A DNA stretch of 64,000 bases from contig JAPJBO010000032.1 in the NCBI GenBank assembly GCA_030068145.1, forward strand, positions 248,001 through 312,000, read 5' to 3'. The DNA comes from Diplonema papillatum (taxonomy: Eukaryota > Euglenozoa > Diplonemea > Diplonemida > Diplonemidae). A model generated the notes under the pieces. The model was not told where the DNA came from. It was given only the letters and a program-made list of their open reading frames with translations, and did not search any database. A program made the translations under genes and the position numbers. Positions 23,266 to 33,490 of the stretch are shown in pieces; positions within the stretch are counted from its first letter, which is position 1; each line of letters starts with the position of its first letter.

Positions 23266-23399
23266 CGCGCAAAGCGCCAGTTTCTTTCACGTGGACAACG
23301 AATCCTGTCGAGATCTGACATTCATACCTTCACCACGTACGGAAATCACTCTCCACCTCCTGGACACAAAGGGACACCTTTCAAGGTAATGTCGCGCAA

Positions 23400-23820
23400 C
23401 CCCAGCACAGAACAAAACCCACCGAACACGACGAAATTTCTTGTCCGTGGGTTCGACCTCTGTTACTGGGGACGAATTTGAGTCGTCTCAAAATTCCTTA
23501 GAAATATGCCCATTTCAAAATTGCGACAAAGGCGTTACCTCGTCGGGCCAATCCGAGCTCAGAACCGTTCATAGCCGCAGTTTAAAAATGGGCACGTTAT
23601 CTAAGGTGCTCTTTGATAATAGGACAAAGGTCCTTATCCGGAGCCGAACTTTTGGAATAAAGCTTTGTATGGGCTCACTCGTTTCTAAAAGGGCCTTTGT
23701 ATGGAGAGCAGTGTTTTGCAAAATACCCTTGTATGGACACAAGGTTTTGCAAAATACCTTTGTATGGACAGACTTTTCTGGTCTCTTATATGGACGGCAG
23801 ATGTTCAAAAATACCCTTGG
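23400..23820. repeat. Short degenerate tandem words upstream of the MULE remnant
   Basis: Variants of TTGTATGGA.. and GCAAAATACC recur every 40-60 bp between 23660 and 23820 (for example AAAATACCCTTGTATGGACA and AAAATACCTTTGTATGGACA). They could be subterminal repeats of the transposon that follows. No clear terminal inverted repeat was found. Confidence 0.5.
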
Positions 23821-25640
23821 TCGCGCGTGCCTGGATAGGAAACGACCCGAAGCTGTCAGTGGACAGTATGATCGACCGAGCCAGGACGGAGTACCACGCC
23901 ATCGTCTCGAAGAAGGTTGCAAAAGAGGCCAAGGCTCGTGCACTTCAATGAGTCGGGTTTAATGCAGCGGCTGCTTTTGCGAAACTGGAGTCGTATTTTG
24001 CTGCCATCAGAGCAGTAGATCCGGACTCGTGTCGTCGTGTGTACACGAAGCGCGATGAAGACGGCAGGCGGTTTACATTTTGTTTCCTGGCCTTCGGGGC
24101 CGCGATCCGTACGACCAGCGTGTATTTCGCTCAGATTTTGAAGGAATCGACCATGACTCTGTACCTTCCGTGGTTCCCGAAGCGTAGCAAATGGGAATTG
24201 TACCGAGATTGGCGTCGATGCCAACAGCACTGAATAGCACCCCCCTTCCATGTGCGCGGCGTCAATGCTTATCAGTGGGACCACGTGGGCGGCAGCAACC
24301 TTGGCCTCATTTCTTACAGGGACAAGGGACTCGAGGCTGCTGTGGAAGGGGTTCTCCCCGGGACACCGCTCTTACTTAGCCGGGAATACATAAAGCGAAA
24401 TGTTGGCGCAGTTTTTAAAAAAAAAATGTCACCCAGCTCTCTGAGGCAATCACCCCTGATCAGTACAATAGAGTGCTGTCGATCTTGAAAACGAAAAACA
24501 AGAGTATGTCTGACAGACTTGACAACGTCAGAGAACAGCTGTCCGACGCGTTCACCAATACTTGCCGCTACTGGCAGCATTCTTCGAATCGGTCCGAGAG
24601 CCACAACAACCTGTTGAAAGAAGCACGCCGGAGAGTCGATGTGATTTCTGTTTTCGAATGGCTTCGAGCGACACTTTGCATCGCAACGGCAATCTCTAAA
24701 TTGCTATACAGCCGAGGAATGTACACCCAAAATCAGCGAAACTCTGTACTGTCTGCTGTCGAGCGGCGCCAACAACTGGAGAGTGCTTGCGGCATCTCGT
24801 ACAGCTTTCCAGGTCTCGCTTGTAGGTACGCAAGCAAAAGAAGCCGTCACGCTTGATGCCCTTCATTCACGTTCAGCTGCTTGAGGAGTGCTCGAGTGAC
24901 GGCCATGCCCTGTGTGCATGGCCGGCACTCATGCATCATTTGGCTGCCATCAACCACGTAAAAGCAGAAGTGTCTGCTTTCGTTCCAGAGTTTTACAAAG
25001 TAGACACCCTCAACTAAACTTATTTGGGGTCTATTCCAGCTTTGGAGAGCCTACAACTAGATTCGCCAGCAGATCCGGTGCTCCCTCCACAGGAGAAAAA
25101 GGCCCGCGGACGCCCACGTAAGAAGCGTTTTCCATCAAAGGGCGAGCTCAGCAACATCCTTCCTGACCCTCAGAAAACGATCACGTCGCGTAAATTGTCA
25201 GCAGAAAGGCCACGACAGAGCGTCATGCAAAACCCGCCTGCTGTTCTCAAAGAAAAGTCAAAGTCTGAGTTTGCTTAACCACCGGGACGAAAGAAGGTGG
25301 AACGGAAGACTGAAAGAGTCAATGAATCAACTGAGACAGCTGGGGAAAACAGCAGCAAGACTGAAGAGGGCTCCAAGAACACAGAAAAGCGCAAGCAGGA
25401 AGATACAGCAACAGATACTGCCACGAAAAGGCCCCGCCGATCACAGCCAAGCGCCGAACCAGACGATCCAGACAGGCTTCTCGATAAAGATGAGTTTGAT
25501 CATGCGATAAAGCTTGTGAGTGACCTCCTGCAAGCGACGAATTCTGAGTGGAAAGGGTATGAAAAGGCATCAAAGAGCGACATCATGCCGTGTCAGAACA
25601 ATCCAGAAAAGAAACCACGTGCTCGGAAAAATGGCAATTG
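23820..25640 (+). pseudogene. MULE (Mutator-like) transposase, decayed
   Basis: The pieces of a MULE transposase occur in order: YFAAIRAVDPDS, then FCFLAFGAAIRT, an IGVDAN motif, VNAYQWDH, ISYRDKGLEAAVEGVLPGT, REYIKRNVGAVFKK and HSSNRSESHNNLLKEARR. A downstream region with PPQEKKARGRPRKKRF resembles the AT-hook-like tail some of these proteins carry. Stop codons (for example TGA after RRCQQH near 24232) and several frame changes, including one at the A-run near 24420, show it cannot make a full protein. The sequence remains easy to recognise, so it is not very old. The N-terminal zinc finger and terminal repeats were not identified. Confidence 0.85.
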
Positions 25641-26229
25641 CTAAAAGGCGTGCACTACAAGAAAAACAAGTGAAGAAAAATAGCGGGGTTTGTACTCACG
25701 TACAAAAACTACAGTTTCTGCTTGCCTCATGGTCGTGTACTCCCCCTTCGTTTGTTTGTAAGTATCCGCTTTGGTTTCACCATTTGTTTTGATAGAGATG
25801 CACAAGCCGACCGGAGGAAGGGGTCAGCACAAGCCCCATGTAGCCAAGCCAGTGCGAGTGGCCAGAAGACGCCAGCTCCAATACCCGCCCAAAAAGGTCC
25901 AGGGAGTTGACCCCGATAAGGGTAGATAAACTCCAGACTTTGTTTCTTAGTTTTTGCCTTGCTGCCGGAGCGAACGCACGCGCGCAAAAGAGAAAAGAAA
26001 AGACACAAAGAAAAGATTGGATGTGCAGCATGCACACGAAGGCTGCAACGCGCCCCCGCCATGCGAAAACGCCCAACCTGTGTGTGCCACTGGCATCCGT
26101 GACGCTTCTGGACACAAAAAACGCTAAAAACCCTCGGGCGCGGACCGAGAATGTAAAACTAGCTTGATACAATACAAAACCATACGCTCGCAAACTCGCC
26201 AGCTCTAGTGACCGAAAGGTGTTTGGGTC

Positions 26230-27120
26230 TTACGGGTTCTTCGGGGGGAACATGGTCGCTATGGGGGTGAGACTCGGTGCCCTTGAAGTCGACCTGCGTG
26301 CGGATAGCGACCGAGCTCTTTGCGACGCTTCTTGACCTTGGACAGCAGCTGCTGTCTTTTGCGCTGGGGGTGCTTTTACCGCAACCTTTTCTGCTTTTTT
26401 CGCAGCTGCTGACCGGCTAGCAAGAAGGGCTTGGTTGCGTTCACGATACCGAATTTCTTCGCAACCCTTGGCCTTGCAAGCTTCGCACAGAGGCTGAAAG
26501 CTTTGAAACCTGGCCTTGCTTTCAGCAGAGATGTCGAGCAGCTTCTGCCTTGAACCGCAGTGTCCGCAAATGTCGGCCTCGCGGAGCTCGGCTCGCCGGG
26601 ATGCAAGCAGCCACTCGACATGGTCCTTGCACGACACTGCCCTGCGGACATAGCAAGCATTCGCCAGGACGGAGCCCTCCGGAGGAAATGCATCACCACA
26701 CGTGTAGCATTCCTCCTTTCGCAAGGCTTTCACCTTGTCAATGCAGGTGTCCTTCCCACCATAGACCGCACGAGGCTTCCCGCCTACCCCACACGTGACC
26801 GTGACGGCCTTGGCGGTTGCACCTTTCTCGACCAAGATGAACCCCTTTAGGAGGTTCAACCCCGGCGGGAGGTGTTCTTTGCCGTCTCTGCGCAACGAGG
26901 GGCGCCACTCATCCTTGAAGCTTTCCCGTTTCAAAGCCTCCGCAAAAGATGCCCACCGCTCTGGATCCTCCTGCTTGGGGCACGCGTCCAGAGGGTTCCG
27001 GCGGGTTCCGGCGGGTTCCGGCGGGTTGGAAGTGCCATTCGGAGGGTTCCGGCGGGTTCCGGCGGGTTGGCGATGCCATCCGGAGGGTTCCGGCGGGTTC
27101 CGGCGGGTTGGAAATGCCAT
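26230..27120 (-). CDS. Cys-rich, probably zinc-binding 296-aa ORF
   Basis: I do not recognise this protein. The first 45 residues are low-complexity (PPEP, RRNPP) and come from the 41-bp minisatellite, so the real start may lie after it, near DACPKQEDPERW. The core has paired cysteines: CYTCGDAF, then a C..DHVEWLL block, CGHCGS and C.AC..KGC. This looks like two treble-clef or zinc-ribbon-type sites, resembling HNH/recombination-endonuclease VII-like or similar small DNA-binding domains; that assignment is only a suggestion. The C-terminus is Ala/Lys/Ser/Arg-rich and disordered. Being enclosed by inverted repeats, it is likely element-borne. Confidence 0.5.
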   Translation of the reverse strand: MAFPTRRNPPEPSGWHRQPAGTRRNPPNGTSNPPEPAGTRRNPLDACPKQEDPERWASFAEALKRESFKDEWRPSLRRDGKEHLPPGLNLLKGFILVEKGATAKAVTVTCGVGGKPRAVYGGKDTCIDKVKALRKEECYTCGDAFPPEGSVLANACYVRRAVSCKDHVEWLLASRRAELREADICGHCGSRQKLLDISAESKARFQSFQPLCEACKAKGCEEIRYRERNQALLASRSAAAKKAEKVAVKAPPAQKTAAAVQGQEASQRARSLSARRSTSRAPSLTPIATMFPPKNP

Positions 27121-27190
27121 TCAGAGGGTTCCGGCGGGTTCCGGCGGGTTGGTAGTGCCATTCAGAGGGTTCCGGCGGGTTGCGGCGGGC
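26995..27190. repeat. 41-bp minisatellite
   Basis: Four to five units of about 41 bp, each with two or three GGTTCCGGCGG words and a variable GTGCCATTCGGAGG spacer (landmarks at about 27029, 27070, 27112 and 27153). It overlaps the start of the Cys-rich ORF. Confidence 0.9.
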
Positions 27191-27369
27191 CGACCAACCA
27201 ACCAAGATCAAAAAATTTCGAACGCGCGCAACGAAGAAACAAAGTTTGGAGTTTATCTACCCTAATAAAAGACTTTGTTCGCGTTCCCGTGTACCAGTCT
27301 TGACGCAACGCTGGAGGGCATGAAAAAGGGCGCGTTCTTTTGAGATACGGGAGCCTAAAAACAGAGTTT

Positions 27370-28075
27370 CCGATGGATAGCAGGGATAGCAACCGACCAC
27401 CAGAAGAAAGACAGCAAAACACCCGCGCGCAACAAAAATCTAAAGCCACTACCACAAACGCCCACCTCGAGCTTGCAGGCCTACTGAAGGCAGTCATGCA
27501 GGCGATAAAAGAAAAAGACTGTCGCAACCAGCGTCAAAGAGGCATAAAAAAAGCCCTCTTCACTGAAAGCCCCGACGACATAGCACCCCACGTCAAACAG
27601 CAACAAACACAACTGAGGCAAGACCCCAACGACCCACGACTTTCTTTCTGACGATGTACACGAAGCTGCCGCACGACGAGGTCAAACGAAGAGTGGGGTC
27701 AACCGTTGACGAAGCGTACGACTACGAAGAGAAGCACGGTCACAACGACCTCACCAGGAGGGCAAAACAACAGGGTAAAAAGACCTTCAACTTCGGAAAA
27801 GGAGCGAACAACTCCAACCGAAACTACACAAGAGAAGAAGTCAACGCCCTTCTGAATTTCGTCATCGACAACGCCTACGTCGAGGAAGGCGATTCCGACA
27901 GACAGGAGGCATCCCAATGGGAGGAAACGCAAGTTCGGAGCTAGCAAACCTGTACTGTTACAGCGTAGAGTCCGAATACATCGACGGTCTCCTAACAGGG
28001 CAAACACGAAGCCAAAGCGTACGTAAACACCTGGCGGTTCATCGACGACTTCCTACAATGGGACTGTTAGCCCCG
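27370..28075 (+). mobile_element. Penelope-like reverse transcriptase remnant (broken)
   Basis: Conserved reverse transcriptase blocks are recognisable in order: MYTKLPHDEV (the equivalent of the SLYTNIPH block of Penelope-like elements), ALLNFVIDNAYVE, MGGNASSELANLY..ESEYID and WRFIDDFLQ (catalytic Y/FxDD). The piece is truncated on both sides and interrupted, so it is a fossil. It stops abruptly where a copy of the dispersed 50-bp motif begins. No endonuclease domain or terminal repeat is seen. Confidence 0.7.
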
Positions 28076-28077
28076 AA

Positions 28078-28130
28078 GTCACCCGGAGACTCTAAACTCG
28101 CGGACTCTCAAGCGAACTATAACTCTAAAA
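28078..28130 (+). repeat. Dispersed ~50-bp motif, copy 3
   Basis: GTCACCCGGAGACTCTAAAC, CGCGGACTCTCAAGCG, AACTATAACTCTAAA. It abuts the end of the Penelope-like remnant. Confidence 0.75.
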
Positions 28131-28409
28131 AAGCCGCCCGTTCGCGCGAAGAAGGTCTCTTTACGCGCCAAGAAAGTCTATATTTGCGGCCGTTAATAAA
28201 GACTTCTTTCCCCGCTACTAGATTCCCACCAGGGCCCCCCCAACTAAAGAGGGAAACAAGGAGAAAAGGGCGGAAATCACGTTTTCGCCCCCCCACCACC
28301 TATGCGAAGGCATGCGGTCTGCCTGGGGTTCGACAGAGGCTGGCAGTTGAAACAGTGCGGGCAGGTCCGGTGGTGCAGTGACGATGGCGGGGGGAAGAAA
28401 ATCCCGGAG

Positions 28410-28667
28410 TGGAAGCGTCAGCTTGACGCTCAAGAAGGCCCGACGACCGTTGCCGAAGTCGGAACTGCTGCCGGCAAGGACAGCCTGGAAAACCGGAAGT
28501 TCGTCAACGAAGCGGCGGACCAGGCACACACCGAGCTGAACCGCCGCATGGCCGACCTCCGTCGTCGGCTGCTGGCAGATGAGACCCGTAACAAGGTCCG
28601 GCATTCATACTCAGAGGAAGATCTCGATCCCCCGGAAGGCTCACCGGCGGACCACGTTTTGGTCAAG
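28410..28667 (+). CDS. Possible exon, hydrophilic (start uncertain)
   Basis: An open stretch in coding-like sequence that ends at a good donor (GTCAAG|GTACGC, phase 0). It encodes charged, helical sequence (…ENRKFVNEAADQAHTELNRR…, then YSEEDLDPPEGSP). It could be an N-terminal exon of the gene continuing at 28908. I found no homology and no convincing start codon. Confidence 0.35.
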
Positions 28668-28907
28668 GTACGCAACTGCCGTTTTCGTTCTTACACCTGG
28701 CGGATCTCAAGAAAAACTGGCAGGTTGACCTTCGCACGTGGTTGAAGGGGAGGCAAGTCGTTTTTGGTGTATATAACCTGTGCATTACCTTTATTGCCCT
28801 ACAAGTAGCCGACTGTTACGCCGTTTTCGGTACTTGCAACCTTGAGGTTTACCCTATAAGGCATTGTTCCGTATCCTCCGGTATCGTATCCTAAACTCCG
28901 TGAACAG

Positions 28908-31900
28908 GACCACGCCGCGTTCGTGACCCACATGGTGCCTGTCGACGCCATTCGCTCTCTGGTTCCTGCACGCTTCACACTCAACACCATCATCCACGGT
29001 ATTGTTGGGATTTGTGGGGGGTGTTCCTTATTTCAAGCATCAACGACCTAGGTGCGCCGACTCAGGGTCCTCCTTCCCTGGGAAATGGCGGCAGGGGATC
29101 TCCCTTCGCTGTTTTGGCGCGGCGGCTATGCCGGGTTGTACACACCGCCCACGCTTTGCGGCTGGACGGAAGACCGAATGGATGTTGGGCAAGCCAGGTG
29201 GTCTCGCCCGTCAGCCAAGCAGAAGCCCCCGCTGCGCATCATCGACGCAATCATCGTCTATGACAGGACCGCGGCTCGCACCGCCTACGACGTCACGACA
29301 TTCGCCGCCGTAGTAGTACGGGGGGGCGACCGGATACTTCCCGGAGTGAGGGTCCCTGCACTCTAACTCGTCTTTCTCTCTTGTTTCCTGGTGAAGACAA
29401 GAAACTCACGGAACACTTCATCATCCTCGGACGGATTACCACGAGAACACGCGGTGGGGAGGCCTTCTACCGCACCTTGTGTTCACTCTGTTCTAGCTAA
29501 GTTGTTTGAGCACCTTCGATGCGTCGAGGAATAGTGGTCAAACGATTCGCATTACCGCATATTATCGCATTTGGGATTTTGGCGCCAATTATCGCATTTT
29601 CATTCGCATTATTGCACGCTTAAATCCTGGGCAAATACAGTACTATGGACTGTCGCATATTACCGCACGCCGATTATGCGATAATTTTGTGCGATAATGC
29701 GATAATTATTGCCGCATGCGAATCGTTTGACCACTATGTCCACGGGGGGGGGCGCTGAATACAACGAGCGCCCGTTGTATTTAACGCCCACGTACAAAGG
29801 GAGCAGATTTCGAGCAGCATTTCATACTTCGCAGTCGGTCTGACTCAGACCGACTCGTACTTCTTTCCGAGTCAGAAAAAAGTCCGACGGCCGTCTCAGG
29901 CGTCTGATTCGGACCCCCGGTCGCCGTCCAGGCCCCAGGGACCAGGGCCGGTGTGGCTCTCACAGCTTCACTGAGGGAGTTGATGCACCACGAAAAGTCG
30001 ATTAGAGAACTTAACACAGCCTTCAGGGTGTGGTTGGTTCAAAGAAAAATTCAAGTTTTTCCATGTCTTCGCCGCTGCCGAATGCCGACAGGTGGGACTA
30101 CAGGTTCCGCGCGTTTTGCCCGGTTGGCGCGCTTAGTGCTTTTACCAGGAACTGACAACTTTTTCACTTTGGGACCACCGTTCGTCCATTTTCTCGGCGA
30201 TCCCGGCGTGCATCCCGACAAGTCTTTTGTCCGATGAGAAGATCGATGACGAAATCTTCCGGAAAACCTGTTCTCAGAGGGTGTCAACCTTTTCTGGTGC
30301 CTTCCCACACCCCCTCACTGAATGTGAACGGGGAACACGTTCCACAATGCCGACGCTCTCCAACGTCGCCGCGTGGCGAGCGAACGCATCACTCTTCTGA
30401 CCCGGCAAGCGGCGTGCCCAGCAGCTTCCGTCGGAAAGCGTGCCCAGGTCGAGCAGACTGCTAGCGACTGTCCGATACCGAATAGATGCTCTATTCTAAC
30501 TCTCTCTCTCTCTCTCTCTCCCTCGGGAAAGGTCAACGCGGTAGCGGTGACCACGAGAACACATACAGGTGGGTGGGGAGAGGCCCTGGTACTGCTAAGG
30601 CGTGACTAACTCTCCCATCGAGAGGGGTACCCTACCTGGCTCAAGACGGTCAACCCAGCCTATGTTCCCGGTGAGTGGGTGAACAATCCAATCCTTGGGC
30701 AATCCTGCTTGTCCAGGTTAAGAAGAACCTGCACTTGCATTGACGCTCAGCGCTGTTGTGCAGACTAAGCGATGTATGTCGCCGATTTGATGTAGAAGGA
30801 ATATTTTCCCGAAAAAGGGAAACGCTTCTCGAAGATGCAAAGCTTCACCCGCACACAAATACGAACAGACATGGAGGAATGCGCGCTGATCACAGTGCGC
30901 CACGAACGCGCGTCTCTCCACCCCTTCCGATCCGCTTTTGGGAATCAAGGCGAAGTGGACATCGTCAGCTACTACACGTACACCCTTGACCGGAGCACAG
31001 GGGAGCGGGTTACCCATGTGTTCAGTCACTACGTGACGCAGAACAAGTTCACGAACTGGTTGCGGCAGTGGTGGTCGCTGCCGGTGCACCCGTTCCAATG
31101 CACCAGTTCGGTTGCGTACGACGAGGCCCGCAAAAAGTTCGCGGAGTACTCCATCCTCGGCCTGGGCGGCTCCCGCGCGAAGGCGGGCGCCCTCCGCCTC
31201 GACATCGAGGATACCGGCATTGACGCTACCAGCGTCCAGTCCTTCGCCGGGTTCAGCGACGCCGAGTCGGCTCTCGTCTTCCTCACCAACAACTACGTCA
31301 ACTGCTACCAGCAGTTGGACTACGTCGTATGCTGCCCTTTTTAACAACTGAAAAGCGAGAGGGGGGCCAAGGCAACATTCTTAGCGAATGGATCTTCGTG
31401 TCGTAGGCTCATGGTAGGCGCTTTGGGCAATGGGTGGTTCAGTAGATCTCAGGCTACTTTTTTGGCTTCGGCTACTTCAAGGAGACATGCAATCTTGAAG
31501 GAAGTGAGCAGCATGGCACGGAGTACACATGGCATCTCTTGGCAGTCAATCCAGGGCCTTATGGCCACACACCCAAGTAGCCACGCCCGTGGATGACTAT
31601 GTGGGTGGCCAGAACGTCGCAACTCCATCTTTCTCATGAGATTTCCCACTGAGACGCTGGCCGCCGCCATAGGTCGCGCGGTGGACAAGGAGGTAGGCCC
31701 GCAGCAACAACCGGACGATATTCCAGTCAGACTCTCCCGCCCGTCAGGATACCTCGGGCTGTACCTGCGGTGCCGTCACCCACCACACCTACGACGGATC
31801 GATTTGCGGCCACCGTAGCAGTACGTGAGGAAGTGAGGAGACCGAAAACTCACTGAGATGGTTTCAACTCGTCTCACGGGAGAGAGAGCGGAACGTCGGC

Positions 31901-33490
31901 ACCACCACCCCTGGGCTGATCACCAGGGACCGTTCGTTGTTCGCAAGCAGTTTCTCTCAGTCAAATGTCTACATAGTCCAATAGTCAGATGCCTGCTCTT
32001 CAGCCTTCGCCTTCCAGTCCGGCTTTCCCTGTGTCCACCCGAACAACCTCCCTGGCCCTGGCCCACGCCTGATGCCGCAACCCCTTACCCCGGGCGGCGG
32101 CGCTTTGGCATGCGGCAGGAAGAAGCTCAAGCACGGAACCGTGCGAAGGAGCCCCCCCGTTCAAGGCCCCAGAAGGCGCGGTGAATACCTCCCGCCCCGG
32201 AGTGGTTTGCTCGCATCACAGAAAGCCGCTATGCAAGGAGTGCGTCAAAAAGCGCCTACCGGCGGAGACCTGCTGTCGCCTCAAGTAGCATCATCACGGA
32301 TCGGATGGTCTAAGGCCGCGGATACACTTTTGCACGGCTCACAGATTAGGACGCTGCGGCGATTGCGTAGTCGCATTAGCCAGCTGCTGCCCGAAGCACC
32401 ACGCAAACAGAAGAGCGAACAGAGACCCCCACTCCCAGCCCGGGGGTGCATCGGCCGTTACCTAGCCATTAATGAGAGTGGTCGTACTTCCGTACCACGT
32501 TAAAACGAGTCCGCAACACACACACACACACGGGAGTAGCAGTCGTCAGCATTGCAGAATGCTTGGCGACAAGTGATTCGCGCCACTTCCCCGTGGCAGC
32601 GAGTCTCGGAACAGGGCTCAAACTGTGACCCAGGTGGCGACTGCCGACCATGACAAACTTGGAACAGCTAGTCAGGCCAAGCTCATTGCCCAGAGAGAGC
32701 TTGGCACATCCTCGGGTGAGATGTGCCGCCTGTGTAGCGACACTCAGCTGTTGCACGGAGCCGAAACCCCGTGCAGCTAACACCGCAAGATGAAAACATG
32801 AAGTCTTGAGCCGAGTGCCGGATGGAGAAGCTGACAGCCTCCCTCGCTCTATACGTCCCCCGAAGGATCCCGCCCCACCCACCCTTCGGAGAGGTGTCAC
32901 AGGACCCAAAAGTAGCGGAAACACAAAGACGACTGGTGAAAGTGGCAAGTGGGCAATACTTCGTTTCAGACGTTACCCACAAAGCCCTGAACATAAACAC
33001 ACACACACGCACCGTCCCGCAGGTTGGTCGCAACGATGTCTGGCACCTGCCGCTACCGAAGGCCGGCACGGTGACCGTCGGGAAGCTGAAAAAGAGCGAC
33101 GGCAACACCTACGCTGGCATCACCGTCCCCACCGGGACGGAGGGTCAGCGGCACGGAGTCGGCGCCGCGCCCAGCCTGTCGACCCCGACTGCCTTCCAGC
33201 CACAGCTGGCGCCCCCGGCGGGCGTGACCCCCTGGCTCCAGTTTTGGGACCTGATGCGCATCAACGATCGGAAGCTGCACTCCGTCCTCCTGTTCAAAGG
33301 CCGGGCCGAGACTGTCAGCTACATGCCGTTCCATATCTACGACGAGCAGGTCACGAACCCCACACGGCCTTCTAAGTTCCGAGCTTTCAAGCGCGTGCTC
33401 GCCTCGCGGCTCTTCCCGCGCCCAGTTAAGGATCAGAAGCTCTCGGAGGCGGACTACGAGAAGCTGTGGAAGGACGGGAAGTATACATAG
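28908..33490 (+). CDS. YqjF/DUF2071-like protein, spliced
   Basis: Probable exons are 28908-28998 (…VTHMVPVDAIRSLVPARFTL…), about 30796-31326 and 33023-33490; the last ends with TAG. The 31326/33023 join (GACTACGTC|GTATGC to CCCGCAG|GTTGGTCGC) is in phase and reads YQQLDYVVGRNDVWHLPLP. The order recalls YqjF-type proteins of the acetoacetate decarboxylase-like fold: an early V..D.LRSLVP block, VSYYTYT..STGERVTHVF, SLPVHPF, then FLTNNYVNCY followed by VWHLPLPKAG. The family's reaction is mostly unknown. The first exon ends in phase 1 while the second begins in phase 0, so a small exon is missing between them or the first is wrong. If translation starts at 30835, the last two exons alone give 319 residues. 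The C-terminal 100 residues have no match I know. Confidence 0.5.
29040..29380 (+). mobile_element. Copy of the retroelement-like 3' end (relative of 13610-14140)
   Basis: Nearly identical to the element at 13.6 kb: GCGCCGACTCAGG, TCCTTCCCTGGGAA.TGGCG, CGGGTTGTAC.CACCGCCCAC and GCCGTAGTAGTACGGG, ending in CCCTGCACTCTAACTCGTCT. It keeps only a short part of the coding region plus the 3' non-coding end, and it has shorter internal sections. It is a fossil fragment, probably within an intron of the YqjF-like gene. Confidence 0.8.
29534..29734. mobile_element. MITE with TA target duplication
   Basis: A 201-bp element with near-perfect terminal inverted repeats starting GTGGTCAAACGATTCGCAT, flanked by TA on both sides (29532-29533 and 29735-29736). 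The interior is AT-rich and made of scattered GCATTATCGCA / GCGATAAT words. TA duplication points to the Tc1/mariner group or another TA-targeting superfamily. No transposase is present. Confidence 0.85.
29822..29925. repeat. Palindrome-rich repeat shared with 43003-43110
   Basis: Both copies start TTCATACTTCGCAGTCGGTCT, then give GAGTCAGAAAAAAGTC.GACGGCCGTCT. The sequence is full of short palindromes (GGTCTGACTCAGACC, GACGGCCGTC). Confidence 0.75.
30502..30521. repeat. (TC)n microsatellite
   Basis: A CTCTCTCT run of about 20 bp just before the repeat at 30531. Confidence 0.85.
30531..30607 (+). repeat. Dispersed repeat shared with 52778-52849
   Basis: GGTCAACGCGGTAGCGGTGA, GAGAACACATACAGGTGGG and GGGGAGAGGCCCTGG recur at 52778 with few differences. 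One copy lies upstream of the second exon of the YqjF-like gene and the other in MSH5 intron 2. Confidence 0.8.
31620..31905 (+). mobile_element. Copy of the retroelement-like 3' end (relative of 13850-14140)
   Basis: Encodes T.AAAIGRAV.. and ends IDLRPP, as in the ORF at 13417 (…AAAIGRAI.., NDLRPP). The following non-coding stretch (GAG.. CAACTCGTCTC) is also related. It is a truncated fossil within the intron of the YqjF-like gene. Confidence 0.7.
32510..33015 (+). repeat. ~480-bp dispersed unit ending at a splice acceptor, copy A
   Basis: The unit runs from CGGGAGTAGCAGTCGTCAGC through GAGTCTCGGAACAGG, GACTGCCGACCATGAC, CACATCCTCGGGTGAGATG, GCAAGATGAAAAC and CCTTCGGAGAG to CAGACGTTACCCAC and a CA-rich end. 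Two tandem relatives fill 58310-59190 in MSH5 intron 5. In both places the last unit stops about 10-30 bp before the exon acceptor. Confidence 0.85.

Larger units (their letters stand above)
25919..27263. mobile_element. Inverted-repeat-bounded element carrying a Cys-rich ORF
   Basis: Thirty-base arms at 25919-25948 (AGGGTAGATAAACTCCAGAC..) and 27233-27263 (reverse complement, one mismatch) enclose 1.3 kb. Beyond the perfect part, GAACGCACGCGCG at the left also matches, imperfectly, the CGCGCG stretch at the right. The only substantial ORF inside is on the reverse strand (26230-27120). The left arm directly follows the MULE remnant, so this may be either a separate non-autonomous element or an accessory part of the MULE. 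Confidence 0.65.
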
